The notes under the pieces were generated by a model. The model made no database searches and was not told the origin of the DNA. It saw only the letters and a program-made list of their open reading frames with translations. From positions 1-64,000 of the forward strand of contig CAYSSG010000002.1 in the NCBI GenBank assembly GCA_964433635.1: DNA of 64,000 nt, read 5' to 3'. This document shows, in pieces, positions 63,519 through 64,000 of this stretch. Position 1 is the stretch's first letter. Each line of letters starts with the position of its first letter. The stretch comes from CAYSSG01 sp964433635. GTDB lineage: Bacteria > Atribacterota > Phoenicimicrobiia > Phoenicimicrobiales > Stramentimicrobiaceae. The position numbers and the translations under genes were made by a program.

Positions 63519-64000
63519 ATGATTTCTAATGAGAAAAATGATAGCAAGGAAACAGTTAATTTTATCCAGGCAATTATTGACAGAGATCGGGAAAATAATA
63601 AGTATTGCGGACGGGTTCATCTCCGTTTTCCGCCGGAACCTAACGGTTATTTACATATTGGCCATGCTAAATCCATATGTCTTAATTTTGGCCTGGCGGA
63701 AAAAAATAATGGTCTATGCAATCTTCGCTTTGATGATACCAATCCATCAAAGGAAGATGTTGAATATATTGAATCCATCATCAGGGATGTCCGCTGGCTG
63801 GGATTTGACTGGGAAGATCGACTTTATTATGCTTCCGACTATTTTGAGAGAATGTACCAGGATGCCATATCACTCATAGGAGAGGGTAAGGCATATGTAT
63901 GTGACTTAAGCCCGGAAGAAATCAGGGATTATCGCGGCACTTTCACAAAACCGGGGAAGGTCAGTCCTTATCGAAATCGTTCCGTGGAGGAGAATTTAAA
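63519..64000 (+). CDS. glnS: glutaminyl-tRNA synthetase, N-terminal part (runs off the window)
   Basis: The first 160 codons of class I GlnRS, open at the window end. It has TVNFIQAIIDRDRENNKYCG, the HIGH-type motif FPPEPNGYLHIGHAKSICLNFG, LRFDDTNPSKEDVEYI and YRGTFTKPGKVSPYRNRSVEENL, closely following bacterial GlnRS. GlnRS and not GluRS is indicated by the PPEPNGYLHIGHAKSI form. ATG 63519 is chosen for its position just before the conserved start; an in-frame ATG at 63486 would add 11 residues. Ribosome site: TAGGATTA, short spacing. Confidence 0.9.
   Translation, partial: MISNEKNDSKETVNFIQAIIDRDRENNKYCGRVHLRFPPEPNGYLHIGHAKSICLNFGLAEKNNGLCNLRFDDTNPSKEDVEYIESIIRDVRWLGFDWEDRLYYASDYFERMYQDAISLIGEGKAYVCDLSPEEIRDYRGTFTKPGKVSPYRNRSVEENL

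Noticed and set aside
63529..63879. Plus-strand open frame of 116 codons at the window end
   Set aside because: It is an alternate frame over glnS; the frame starting at 63519 carries clear GlnRS motifs.
1..64000. CRISPR arrays, tRNA or rRNA genes, transposases, prophage genes
   Set aside because: Scanned both strands by eye and saw no regularly spaced repeats, no cloverleaf with a GTTCGA arm in a plausible setting, and no phage or IS proteins.

Overview
This is a bacterial chromosome segment of roughly 40% GC from a draft or metagenome assembly: there are two exact 100-N scaffold gaps at 32908-33007 and 34580-34679. Genes are closely packed with strong Shine-Dalgarno sites, frequent ATGA stop/start overlaps and several TTG starts. 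The gene content points to an anaerobic or fermentative organism: B12-dependent class II ribonucleotide reductase, Fe-S dehydratases, a flavodoxin-ferredoxin fusion, a TRAP transporter and no respiratory oxidase. A T-box leader suggests Bacillota or a related lineage. Several families more common in archaea are present (ApgM phosphoglycerate mutase, ComB, adenosine-specific kinase, a free-standing ThrRS editing domain). Candidate phylum Atribacterota, Thermotogota or a deep Bacillota lineage would all fit. The sequence alone does not decide this, and I hold the placement loosely.

Layout. 1-8 kb is a branched-chain amino acid block: a sigma70-type promoter, a leucine T-box leader, leuA-leuC-leuD-leuB, a DUF456 membrane protein, a CGGC-domain protein and ilvD. 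8-12 kb holds a flavodoxin/ferredoxin protein and mutY on the minus strand, then a nitroreductase and a patatin lipase. 12-16.6 kb holds a secreted DOMON protein and a three-gene ABC export module (NEW3 surface protein, ATPase, permease), closed by a long hairpin against convergent queH and a bile-acid-symporter homologue. 18-31 kb is mostly housekeeping: a flippase-like membrane protein, TPR proteins, YjbQ, RecD2, ApgM, ComB, HIT, M42 peptidase, an EndoIII-like protein, an HD nucleotidase and an M23 peptidase.

31.3-34.8 kb is the most distinctive locus. A sigma70-type promoter, a class I cyclic-di-GMP (GEMM) aptamer and an intrinsic terminator precede a cysteine-rich repeat lipoprotein. A strand of the aptamer is complementary to the terminator, so an OFF switch can be drawn. 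The assembly gap lies inside a 309-bp tandem repeat of this gene; the repeat phase predicts a true gap of 201+309n nt, which restores the reading frame.

34.8-50.9 kb is mixed: an Ldh-family dehydrogenase, a PC4-like protein, a polysaccharide deacetylase with a HAD phosphatase, adenosine-specific kinase, a NatAB-type ABC exporter, a BaiN-like flavoprotein, PBP4, a ferric-reductase-like membrane protein, a zinc peptidase, class II ribonucleotide reductase, LspA, a stand-alone Thr-tRNA editing domain and a PAQR protein. 51.2-62.7 kb is a catabolic island: a GntR regulator, an RraA-like protein, a second Ldh-family enzyme, an SDR, a cupin, a creatininase-family hydrolase, TRAP DctP-Q-M and a UroD-like protein. 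A separate two-gene unit follows (zinc alcohol dehydrogenase and Gfo/Idh/MocA dehydrogenase) behind a sigma54-like -24/-12 promoter. The hydrolase plus the two dehydrogenases resemble the Thermotoga-type inositol pathway (IolN, IolM, IolG), so a cyclitol or sugar-acid substrate is my best guess. The window ends with a decayed prephenate dehydratase gene and the first 160 codons of glnS.
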